Below are positions 34,748-42,549 of a DNA stretch of 64,000 nucleotides, piece by piece. Numbering within the stretch: the stretch's first letter is position 1; every line of letters starts with the position of its first letter. The stretch comes from HXMU1420-13 sp965249965 (lineage in GTDB: Bacteria; Bacteroidota; Rhodothermia; Balneolales; Balneolaceae), in NCBI GenBank assembly GCA_965249965.1, contig OZ252262.1, positions 3,348,001 to 3,412,000 on the forward strand, given 5' to 3'. The position numbers and the translations under genes were made by a program. A model generated the notes under the pieces. That model made no database searches, had not been told where the DNA came from, and saw only the letters and a list, made by a program, of their open reading frames with translations.

Positions 34748-36303
34748 AGCGGAAGAATTCTCTGCTCTATTAACAAGCCCATTACCAGTAAAAGAAGCAG
34801 AAATGGAATAATAATTAGAGTAATCCAGTAGCCACTTTTTGTGAAAACTTCCTTAAATGAAATCTTACGATTTTTTGCACCTTCTCCACTAATTCCAATT
34901 CTCGACATAACTCCCCATTCTTTATCACCCTGCAAAAATTTAATTAACCCTTTAAATCGCCACCAGGTGTGAATTTGACGGAAACCTATATTTTCGATAA
35001 ACGCGTAGAGTGATAAAATCAATACATGTTTTAGGTTAGGATACTTTCGAAAGGTAAACTCTTCACATAGTATTGCCGAAACTGAGAGAATGATCCCCAA
35101 AATTATTGCAGAAAACAGGAATAAAACTGAGAATGTATAATTGATATTGCCTAATGCAATTGTGATAAAAAAGTATGCAAATCCGAACAGCTCTACTATA
35201 GGACCAAGTAATTCCACAAACACGAAATATGGCATGGCCATAAAGGCTAATCGTCCATACGTTGGATTAAATAGCATTTTTCTATGGCGCCACAATGTAT
35301 CTGCTAGTCCTCTTTGCCAGCGATTTCTTTGCCTCCCAAGCACTGACCAATCTTCAGGAACTTCCGTCCAGCAAACAGGTTCAGCTAAAAATCTTATTCG
35401 ATATTCCTCTTTCTTTTCTCTGCAATATCGATGAAGTCTTACAACCAGTTCCATATCCTCGCCAACAGTGTCGTGTAAATAGCCACCAACTTTAATCACG
35501 TACTTTCGATCGAACACACCAAAAGCGCCAGATATAATGAGCAAGCTTTTTAGGTAATCCCATCCAATTCGGCCAAATAAGAACGATCTTAGATATTCTA
35601 CCGACTGTATTCTACCTAAATAGGATTTTGGTACCCCTACTTCTTTTACGGTATAATCTTCAACCTTGCACCCATTTACTATTCGTACAATACCTCCGGC
35701 TGCAACCACATTCTCATCCTCTACAAAAGCTTTTAACAGCTTTTTTAATACACCCGTATCTAATATTGAATCGGCATCAATCGAACAAATTAAGTCTTTA
35801 CTTGCCAGATTAATTCCTGCGTTCAGGGCATCCGCTTTTCTTCCATTAACTTTATCAATCACCTTTAGATTTGGGTAACGATTAGACTTAAATACTGACT
35901 TTATTGGTTGATGATTGAGTTGAAGATTTGTTGGTTTTGTTATGGTATAGAGTTCAAAATGCTCGATCAGCCGTGTAAGAGTTTCGTCAGAAGAACCATC
36001 ATTAATTACAATTACTTCAAAATCGTGATAAGAAAGCTGCAATAAAGCTTCCGTAGAGGCTACTACATTCAGCTCTTCATTGTAAGCAGGTGCGAGAATA
36101 CTAATTGGGGCATAAAGTTCTGATTTAAATAATCCGGTTAGGCCAAATACTTCATCAACATTTTCATTTTTCTTGAGGTAGACCAGAGATAAAATGATCA
36201 GAATGATATAGGTGATATTTACAAACAAAAAATAGAGTATAAATACCCAATTAAAGGGCTCTATAAAGTTTACTATCGTATGTAGGATATCAACAATAGA
36301 CAT
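34744..36303 (-). CDS. Processive family 2 glycosyltransferase (membrane)
   Basis: A 519-residue inner-membrane GT2 enzyme. A hydrophobic helix lies at about residues 15-42, then a cytoplasmic GT-A domain: ISILAPAYNEELNV, IDADSIL near 175 (metal-binding DxD), GEDMELVVRLHR near 280 (catalytic base region) and QRNRWQRG near 322 (the QxxRW motif of processive synthases). Three to four more transmembrane helices follow at the C-terminus. This set is shared by PgaC, hyaluronan and cellulose synthases; the sugar cannot be told. No PilZ domain is seen. The gene is directly after the HEAT gene. Confidence 0.9.
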   Translation of the reverse strand: MSIVDILHTIVNFIEPFNWVFILYFLFVNITYIILIILSLVYLKKNENVDEVFGLTGLFKSELYAPISILAPAYNEELNVVASTEALLQLSYHDFEVIVINDGSSDETLTRLIEHFELYTITKPTNLQLNHQPIKSVFKSNRYPNLKVIDKVNGRKADALNAGINLASKDLICSIDADSILDTGVLKKLLKAFVEDENVVAAGGIVRIVNGCKVEDYTVKEVGVPKSYLGRIQSVEYLRSFLFGRIGWDYLKSLLIISGAFGVFDRKYVIKVGGYLHDTVGEDMELVVRLHRYCREKKEEYRIRFLAEPVCWTEVPEDWSVLGRQRNRWQRGLADTLWRHRKMLFNPTYGRLAFMAMPYFVFVELLGPIVELFGFAYFFITIALGNINYTFSVLFLFSAIILGIILSVSAILCEEFTFRKYPNLKHVLILSLYAFIENIGFRQIHTWWRFKGLIKFLQGDKEWGVMSRIGISGEGAKNRKISFKEVFTKSGYWITLIIIPFLLLLLVMGLLIEQRILPL

Positions 36304-37424
36304 TATACACTCAATGGTTTTTGTTTAATGATGTCCATCAATAGTGTATAATCCTGAAATCGTTGGTTCTCCTTACCAATGGCCTCTTCAATTTCTTCTT
36401 GTTCGAAACCATTTTTTAATAAAGCTCTTAAAATCACTTCATTTTTAATAGCATCCTCAGAAAGTAGAGAGATAAGGAAATCGAAATTCTCGAAGCCACC
36501 AATTATGCTCAGTGCCTCGATACCTGCTTCATAAATGATCTCATTTACACCAAGGGTACACTGTCTGATGTATGGGGTGGCATCTTCATATCCAAATTTA
36601 CCGAGTGCTAGAATAATTGAGCGTATGATTTGGGGGGTTTCCCAATATTCACTTTTAAGACTTAATAAAGAAAATAAAAACCCTTGTAGTTGGTAGTACC
36701 CTAATTCTTCTACTGCAAGAATGATAATTGCTTTTGAATCAACCGGTACTTCTTCATCTTCAATAATATTCTTCAGGTGTTCTACTTCTTTTACCGATTG
36801 ATCTAGATCGTTATTTTTAAATTCATATATAAGTTCCAAAATCGCCATTTCAGAAATTTTACGTCGCTTCACAATTTGCTTTAACCCCTCTGCTCTGTCG
36901 GACACACTTTTTGAAGCCATTAATGCAGATACAGCAACATATGCAACTAAACGATTCTTGTGAGTAATTAGCGATTTTAAGCGCTCGATAATCTTAAAAT
37001 TTATCAGTCGGGTGTAACTAAAATAGTTACAGGCTTTAAGTAATTTACTCTCCCTATTGCTCATCAATTGTTTGTAATGATGATTAAATAATGGGTCGAT
37101 GTACAAAAGTTTCCTCAACCGATGCTTGTCGTCGCCTGTCACTTCATCAATCAGTTTTTTTACTGTACCCTCAAAAACTCCATATTCAAATCCATGCCCA
37201 GATAGGTCTTTTTCAATTTTTTCAATGGATGTTTCATCCTCCATATACGAAAATATGAGCGGATAAAAACGCTCATTCAGCTTTAATTTCAATTTCTCGC
37301 TGTAATTATTCTTCCATCTTAAATACAATGATAGAAGTAGAATAAGAAACAGTAGGAACAGCAAGAATATCATAGAAGTGAGCAGTAATTTAATACTGAT
37401 ATCCAAGCTGATCTGAAGTAGCAT
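36303..37424 (-). CDS. Membrane-anchored HEAT-repeat protein
   Basis: A 373-residue protein with one N-terminal transmembrane helix (about residues 8-34) followed by a long helical domain. HEAT-like repeats are visible around KNRLVAYVAVSALMASKS, VDSKAIIILAVEELGYYQ and CTLGVNEIIYEAGIEALSIIGG. HEAT domains are protein-interaction scaffolds. It shares one base with the glycosyltransferase gene (overlap at 36303) and lies 3 bases past the receiver gene, so the three genes form one operon. A scaffold for the synthase is my inference. Confidence 0.82.
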   Translation of the reverse strand: MLLQISLDISIKLLLTSMIFLLFLLFLILLLSLYLRWKNNYSEKLKLKLNERFYPLIFSYMEDETSIEKIEKDLSGHGFEYGVFEGTVKKLIDEVTGDDKHRLRKLLYIDPLFNHHYKQLMSNRESKLLKACNYFSYTRLINFKIIERLKSLITHKNRLVAYVAVSALMASKSVSDRAEGLKQIVKRRKISEMAILELIYEFKNNDLDQSVKEVEHLKNIIEDEEVPVDSKAIIILAVEELGYYQLQGFLFSLLSLKSEYWETPQIIRSIILALGKFGYEDATPYIRQCTLGVNEIIYEAGIEALSIIGGFENFDFLISLLSEDAIKNEVILRALLKNGFEQEEIEEAIGKENQRFQDYTLLMDIIKQKPLSV

Positions 37425-37427
37425 ATG

Positions 37428-37808
37428 TTAACTCATTTCAAGTAGTCGATTCAATCGAAGCATCAAACTATCAGGTTGGAACGGTTTATCGATATATTCG
37501 TCCGCTTTTAAACCAAAACCTAGTTTTAGATCCTCTACTCTATTCTTACTTGTAAGGAGTAAGATTTTAATGTCGCTTAAAGAATCATCTTCGCGAATGT
37601 TTCTTAAAATCTCGAATCCATTCATCCCTGGTAGCATTACATCGAGTATGACTGCGTCAGGTCTTTCTTTTTTAATCGCATTTAACCCTTCGATCCCATT
37701 ATCAAAGTGAGTGATAGAAATTTTCTCTCTTTTAAGTTTGAACTCAATCAGTTTAGCAACTGCAAGTTCATCTTCAACCAAAATTACTCTGGGTTGATCT
37801 TTTCCCAT
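37428..37808 (-). CDS. Stand-alone response-regulator receiver domain
   Basis: A 126-residue single-domain CheY-like protein. The acidic pocket is at Glu12-Asp13, the phosphoacceptor is Asp56 (VILDVMLPG), the Thr switch is in LLLTSKNR and the Lys is in YIDKPFQP. No output domain follows, so it must signal by protein contact. It is the first gene of the operon with the HEAT protein and glycosyltransferase; the cognate kinase is not in this window. Control of polysaccharide synthesis through this receiver is inference. Confidence 0.93.
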   Translation of the reverse strand: MGKDQPRVILVEDELAVAKLIEFKLKREKISITHFDNGIEGLNAIKKERPDAVILDVMLPGMNGFEILRNIREDDSLSDIKILLLTSKNRVEDLKLGFGLKADEYIDKPFQPDSLMLRLNRLLEMS

Positions 37809-37833
37809 CTTACCCGATTACGGTTATTATTTT

Positions 37834-37849
37834 ACTTCATAAATGAAGT
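37834..37849. promoter_or_regulatory. Inverted repeat upstream of the receiver operon
   Basis: ACTTCAT and ATGAAGT flank two bases, 26 bases upstream of the receiver start. It could be an operator for the operon or a weak terminator of the upstream SDR gene; there is only a short T-run. I prefer the operator reading slightly. Confidence 0.4.
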
Positions 37850-37871
37850 TAAAATATAAGATAAAGAAAAC

Positions 37872-38591
37872 TTAAACCAACTGGTGACTTTCTGGTTGCA
37901 TCACTACCTCATTAACTACCGCCGAGCCTCGTAGAGATAATGTGGCAGCCACTGTATTTGCAACATCTTCGGGCGTGAGCATCGCTTCTTTTTTAACCCG
38001 CATTTGAACCCGATCATCTTCCCAGAAATCTGTATCTACACCGCCTAAATAGAACAATGTAAACTGCACTTTCTCTCTTTTTAATTCTTCGGTTAATGCT
38101 TTAGTAAAACCCTGAATCGCAAATTTCGATGCCGAATATACCGATGAATTTCTCATAATGAATTTTCCCATCGTACCTGGAAACATTAACACGTGAGAAG
38201 TTGATTCAGTATTCATAAATGGAATCATAGTTTGTGTAACCAGGAAGGTGCCATATACATTTACGTCTATAATTTCTTTAGCATCGGTTGGGTTGATGTC
38301 TTTAATTGGCTGGATTATCCCCTGACCAAACGCATTCACCAGCACATCAATCTTACCTAAACCTGAGGCAACCTGTTCAGCAAGGTTTTTTACAGAAGCG
38401 GGATTGGTTACATCAACATCAATCGCATACGCATCCCCCCCGCTCGCGTTTAATTCTTTTGCAATTTCTTCAGCTTTAGTGCGATTTCTCCCGGCAATTA
38501 CAACTCTTGCGCCTTGATCAGATACGTTTTTTGCTATGGCTGAACCAATTCCACCAGTTCCGCCTACGATTAGTACAATTTTGTTAGTCAA
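37872..38591 (-). CDS. Short-chain dehydrogenase/reductase
   Basis: A 239-residue SDR oxidoreductase. The NAD(P)-binding glycine motif is GGTGGIGSAIA at about residues 10-20, followed by an Arg after strand beta-2 (AGRNRT), which favours NADP. LVNAFGQG stands in place of the usual NNAG. The catalytic YxxxK is in VYSASKFAIQG. Substrate unknown; this group includes 3-ketoacyl reductases and many others. It is a single gene, upstream of the receiver operon and not clearly part of it. Confidence 0.9.
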   Translation of the reverse strand: MTNKIVLIVGGTGGIGSAIAKNVSDQGARVVIAGRNRTKAEEIAKELNASGGDAYAIDVDVTNPASVKNLAEQVASGLGKIDVLVNAFGQGIIQPIKDINPTDAKEIIDVNVYGTFLVTQTMIPFMNTESTSHVLMFPGTMGKFIMRNSSVYSASKFAIQGFTKALTEELKREKVQFTLFYLGGVDTDFWEDDRVQMRVKKEAMLTPEDVANTVAATLSLRGSAVVNEVVMQPESHQLV

Positions 38592-38671
38592 TGTTCTCTT
38601 TCTTTCTTAATGAATAGTCACTTAAAGAAATGAAAAGTTGACCCGAATTCGTTCCTTCTTGATTGAAAGGA

Positions 38672-39178
38672 TTAGCTTTTACGGGAATAAAATATTCTCC
38701 AGTTCAGCGTCCACGTTTCGCCGCCATCAAAAGTTGATTCCCAATCCCATGTAAGACTTTGTTCTTCGATATCATAAAATCGCATGCGTTGAATAATTGT
38801 ACGTCCATCGGGCAGTTCTGATTCTACCGTTTGAAAAATGCGCTGATCGTTTACCGTAATTCCGGTGAAATCATAATATCCACCCTGATTATCCGCCCAG
38901 GCTTGTTTCCATTGTTGAGTTTGCGGATTGTAAACCGATACGGAAGTTCCTTTCATGCCTGCATAAGCGCCGGTTAAAGCTCTAAAATTTTCCTGGATAA
39001 CAACACCATCCAATGTTTTTTCTATAAGATTTGTACCCGTTCCTTCACTTCCATCGGCATGTTGCCAGGTGAGCTCCCAATTACCCACCCAAAAATCGAA
39101 ATAGGTTTCTGGGGCTACGGATTGAGCGTACGCCATATAATGAGACAATACTAAAGTAAGAGTAAGAAGTGTTTTCAT
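38672..39178 (-). CDS. Exported DUF1579-like protein
   Basis: A 168-residue secreted protein with a signal peptide ending near AYAQ. The mature part opens with FDFWVGNWELTWQHADG and contains a beta-barrel-like pattern (DGVVIQENFRAL, QWKQAWADNQGGYYDFTG). This is the typical look of DUF1579 and related lipocalin-like domains. Function is unknown. It is a single gene between SDR and purL in the same direction. Confidence 0.75.
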   Translation of the reverse strand: MKTLLTLTLVLSHYMAYAQSVAPETYFDFWVGNWELTWQHADGSEGTGTNLIEKTLDGVVIQENFRALTGAYAGMKGTSVSVYNPQTQQWKQAWADNQGGYYDFTGITVNDQRIFQTVESELPDGRTIIQRMRFYDIEEQSLTWDWESTFDGGETWTLNWRIFYSRKS

Positions 39179-39242
39179 AGCAGTTTTTACTAACTGTATG
39201 AAAATCTTTTACTGAATAAAAATTAATGTGATCAATCGCTGA

Positions 39243-41480
39243 CTAAACATCCATCGCATTTGGAATCACAGAATCATGGATAGTTGTCATTTCAGCAACA
39301 TCAAGAGCATCCAAACCTTCGATCTGAAGTTCTGACCCACCCGCTTTTCCTACATCATAAGCTGGAATTCCAGCATTTTTAAAGTGAGACATCACTTGAC
39401 CAACATTTTTTGGTGAAACTGAAATCACCACGCCAGATTGTGCTTCACTGAAAAGAACTTCATGCGTATTTCCACCAACAGCAGATAAACTAACAGAAGC
39501 ACCCATTTTACCGAAAATGCACATTTCAGCAAGTGCTATAGATAACCCGCCATCAGAAATATCATGGGCGGCGGTAACTAACCCAGTTTGAATGGCTTCA
39601 AGAAGCGCATTCTGCAATTTCACTTCAAAGTCGATGTCTAACTCCGGAGAATCACCAGTGGTCAGTCCATGAATTACTTTTAAATATTCGGTAGCTCCCA
39701 ATCCATTTCGGTCTGCCCCGATATATATAAGGACATCCCCTTCTGATTTTAGTCCCGGAGTGGTAGTGTGATTCTCCACATCCTCTATCAAACCCAGCAT
39801 TCCGATAATTGGACTAGGAAAAATAGCAGATTCAGGATTTTCGTTATAAAAACTTACATTTCCACCCGTCACAGGAGTGTTTAAAGCACGGCAAGCATCG
39901 CCCATTCCACCAAGTGCTTCTTTAAAAGTCCAGTAGACTTCCGGCTTGTAGGGGTTACCAAAGTTCAGGCAGTTGGTAATTGCCAATGGTCGGCCACCCG
40001 AGCATACCACGTTTCTTGCCGACTCAACCACAGCAATTTGTCCACCGCGACGAGGATTCAAATATACATAGCGCCCATTACAGTCGGTTTTTGCGACCAA
40101 ACCACGATTAGTTTCTTTGATGCGGATAACGCCGGAATCGGAAGCACCAGGTGCTGTTACTGTATTGGTTCTTACTGTGGTATCGTATTGTTCATGAACC
40201 CATCTTTTTGATGCAATATTCGGCGAGTTCAATAATTTCTTGATCGTATCTACATGATCTTTTGGATGATCCAGGCTTGAAACATCAAAATTTTGTGTTT
40301 CTTCAAGATAAGCTGGTTTCTTAGTCTCACGAATATATTGTGGAGCACCACCACCCAAAACTAAATGCTCAGCTGGTATTTCAGCTTTAACTTCGCCTTC
40401 TTTCATGTAGGTGACTTTATCTCCATCCACAACTTCACCAATTACCACCCCATGAAGATCCCACTTTTCGTAGATATCGATGATTTCCTGCTCGCGCCCT
40501 TTCTCTGAAACGATCAGCATGCGTTCCTGACTTTCTGATAGAAGAAGCTCATAGGCCGTCATTCCATCTTCACGCGCCGGTACTTTGTCTAAATCAACCA
40601 ACATGCCTTGTTCGCCTTTTGCCGTCATTTCACTTGTAGAGCAAGCAATTCCTGCGGCCCCCATATCCTGCATCCCTACAACTGCACCGGTTTTTAGCGC
40701 TTCTAGACTGGCTTCAAGTAATAATTTCTCAGTGAAAGGATCACCAACCTGAACACTTGGTCGTTTTGCTTCACTTTCTTCGCTGATTTCTTCCGATGCA
40801 AAGGTTGCTCCATGAATTCCATCCCGACCTGTACTTGCACCTACGATGATAACCGGATTGCCAATCCCTTTCGCTATGGCTGAGGCCGTTTCCCCAGACT
40901 TTACGATACCAATACTCATTGCATTTACAAGTGGATTGCCTTCATAGCTCTCATCAAAGTAAACTTCTCCACCAATAACCGGGATTCCAAAAGAGTTTCC
41001 ATAATCTCCAATTCCACGAACCACACCATCCAGCAAATAACGAACTCGCGGGGTCTCCATACTTCCGAAACGCAACGAGTTCAAACTTGCTATAGGTCGG
41101 GCACCCATAGTAAAAATATCACGGTGAATTCCACCAACACCGGTCGCTGCTCCCTGATACGGCTCAACTGCCGAAGGGTGATTGTGACTCTCGATTTTGA
41201 ATGCACAACCTAAGCCATCTCCAATATCAACAAGACCGGCATTTTCTTCACCTGCTTCTACCAGCAAATGCTCTCCTTCTCGTGGCAATTTCTTTAGCTC
41301 AATAATGGAATTTTTATACGAGCAATGCTCACTCCACATTACTGAATACACACCGATTTCGGTGAAAGTAGGTGTGCGGCCGAGTTTTTCTTTAATCCAG
41401 CCAAATTCATCTTCAGTTAACCCGTGATCTAAAGCGATTTCTAAAGTTACTTCCGGTTCGTGCGTAATGGGTTGAGCCAT
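39243..41480 (-). CDS. purL: Phosphoribosylformylglycinamidine synthase subunit PurL
   Basis: Catalyses the fourth step of purine synthesis: FGAR plus glutamine-derived ammonia to FGAM with ATP. The 745-residue length is the short PurL type, which works with separate PurQ and PurS. Visible blocks: YSVMWSEHCSYKNS, the metal-binding KIESHNHPSAVEPYQGAATG, GGVVRGIGDYGN-like and VQDMGAAGIACSTSEM segments, then the second half with TAHDISDGGLSIALAEM. PurQ and PurS are not in the window. The ATG at 41480 is preferred to a TTG 15 bases upstream. Confidence 0.95.
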   Translation of the reverse strand: MAQPITHEPEVTLEIALDHGLTEDEFGWIKEKLGRTPTFTEIGVYSVMWSEHCSYKNSIIELKKLPREGEHLLVEAGEENAGLVDIGDGLGCAFKIESHNHPSAVEPYQGAATGVGGIHRDIFTMGARPIASLNSLRFGSMETPRVRYLLDGVVRGIGDYGNSFGIPVIGGEVYFDESYEGNPLVNAMSIGIVKSGETASAIAKGIGNPVIIVGASTGRDGIHGATFASEEISEESEAKRPSVQVGDPFTEKLLLEASLEALKTGAVVGMQDMGAAGIACSTSEMTAKGEQGMLVDLDKVPAREDGMTAYELLLSESQERMLIVSEKGREQEIIDIYEKWDLHGVVIGEVVDGDKVTYMKEGEVKAEIPAEHLVLGGGAPQYIRETKKPAYLEETQNFDVSSLDHPKDHVDTIKKLLNSPNIASKRWVHEQYDTTVRTNTVTAPGASDSGVIRIKETNRGLVAKTDCNGRYVYLNPRRGGQIAVVESARNVVCSGGRPLAITNCLNFGNPYKPEVYWTFKEALGGMGDACRALNTPVTGGNVSFYNENPESAIFPSPIIGMLGLIEDVENHTTTPGLKSEGDVLIYIGADRNGLGATEYLKVIHGLTTGDSPELDIDFEVKLQNALLEAIQTGLVTAAHDISDGGLSIALAEMCIFGKMGASVSLSAVGGNTHEVLFSEAQSGVVISVSPKNVGQVMSHFKNAGIPAYDVGKAGGSELQIEGLDALDVAEMTTIHDSVIPNAMDV

Positions 41481-41583
41481 AATGTGATTCTGCAATTGCG
41501 TTAGAAATGAAGGGCAGAAAATACGAGGAATTTGTATTTAATGGCGGCCTTGTTTTCCACAGGTTATCCGCATTTTGAATCAT

Positions 41584-41964
41584 TCAGGAATTTTCAATTG
41601 GAAGGTTTTTATTAATCCATCCGCTTATACCTGCTGAAAGTACCCGAACATTCACGTAACCTTTGCTTTTAGCCAATCTTGCAGCATTTGGAGCTTTTCT
41701 GCACATCGGATTCGAGCAGTAAAAAACAAGTGATACAAACTTATCATTCGGAAGTTCAGAACCGTTAAATGTTTCATGATTCAAATGATCTGCACCGGGA
41801 ACATGACCTTGATTATAACTTTGAATGGAATTCAGATCAAAAATATGGAGTGAGTCATTTTGTATTTCCTGAAATAAGTTCTTTGGGGAGACTGATTTCA
41901 GCCCCATTAATGTAGCCATCATACGCATAAAAGATTTGTTCAAAATATTTAGTCCACTACTCAA
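41584..41964 (-). CDS. Rhodanese-like domain protein
   Basis: A 126-residue single rhodanese domain. HIFDLNSIQSYNQGHVPGA is the typical CH2A segment and the active-site loop carries Cys in VFYCSNPMCRKAP. This loop resembles the sulfurtransferase-like variants that carry a second Cys. SAGISGWINKN near the end is typical. Substrate unknown. It is divergent from the Rrf2 gene across a 132-base region that holds the cco promoter and dyad, so it may share the control region. Confidence 0.85.
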   Translation of the reverse strand: MSSGLNILNKSFMRMMATLMGLKSVSPKNLFQEIQNDSLHIFDLNSIQSYNQGHVPGADHLNHETFNGSELPNDKFVSLVFYCSNPMCRKAPNAARLAKSKGYVNVRVLSAGISGWINKNLPIENS

Positions 41965-42022
41965 TCACTTATCTCTTGTTTCATCGAGAATTAATCTAAA
42001 TAAAGAAATTTTTTCTCCTCCG

Positions 42023-42051
42023 TTGACTTTGTTTTTACAGGTTCTTAAAAT
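42023..42051 (+). promoter_or_regulatory. Sigma-70-like promoter of the rrf2-cco operon
   Basis: TTGACT and TAAAAT are separated by exactly 17 bases, each with five of six consensus matches. The -10 directly abuts the 30-bp dyad at 42052. Confidence 0.75.
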
Positions 42052-42081
42052 CTAATATCGATATTCGAATATGAATATTAG
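42052..42081. promoter_or_regulatory. Thirty-base dyad, likely Rrf2 operator
   Basis: CTAATAT at the left end matches ATATTAG at the right end, and the core ATATTCGAATAT is a perfect palindrome centred between 42066 and 42067. It covers the expected transcription start and lies 15 bases upstream of the Rrf2 gene start. Rrf2 proteins bind such long AT-rich palindromes. Autoregulation is inference. Confidence 0.65.
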
Positions 42082-42096
42082 AATTAAGTAGAGGAT

Positions 42097-42549
42097 ATGA
42101 AATTAGTCTCACAGGGCGCTCAATACGCCATATCAGCAATCATCGCAATTTCGAAGCACGACAATGACGTGATTTCTGCCTCTGAATTGTCACAAAATTT
42201 GAATTGTCCGGCTGCGTATCTCTCTCAGATTCTCTCAAAACTTAAGGGTCCCGGAATACTTGGCTCTCAACGTGGTCTTAATGGGGGTGTTTATTTAGCC
42301 CGGTCGCTAAACAAAATTTCTATTTACGACGTGGTAGCAGCTATCGATGGAGAAGCTTTTTTTACGTCATGTTTTATGGGTATTGATGGGTGTGGAAATA
42401 TAGAACCATGCCCTTTCCATTTCTTTTGGTCGGAGCAACGAGAGAATATTAAGCATTGGTTAGAACAAACTACTTTTGATGACGCAGAAAAATTAATGTC
42501 TCAGGCTTGGTTTGATGAACGCCTTTCATTTGCAAACGGAGTTGGCTAG
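42097..42549 (+). CDS. Rrf2-family transcriptional regulator with Fe-S cysteines
   Basis: A 150-residue winged-helix regulator: AQYAISAIIAISK, then the recognition segment CPAAYLSQILSKLKGPGIL and GLNGGVYLAR for the wing. Cys92, Cys99 and Cys105 sit where IscR and NsrR hold their iron-sulfur cluster, so it probably senses iron-sulfur status, nitric oxide or oxygen. It is the first gene of the cco operon and is followed at once by ccoI. An ATG start follows GTAGAGGAT, a fair ribosome-binding site. Control of the oxidase is inferred from position. Confidence 0.88.
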   Translation: MKLVSQGAQYAISAIIAISKHDNDVISASELSQNLNCPAAYLSQILSKLKGPGILGSQRGLNGGVYLARSLNKISIYDVVAAIDGEAFFTSCFMGIDGCGNIEPCPFHFFWSEQRENIKHWLEQTTFDDAEKLMSQAWFDERLSFANGVG

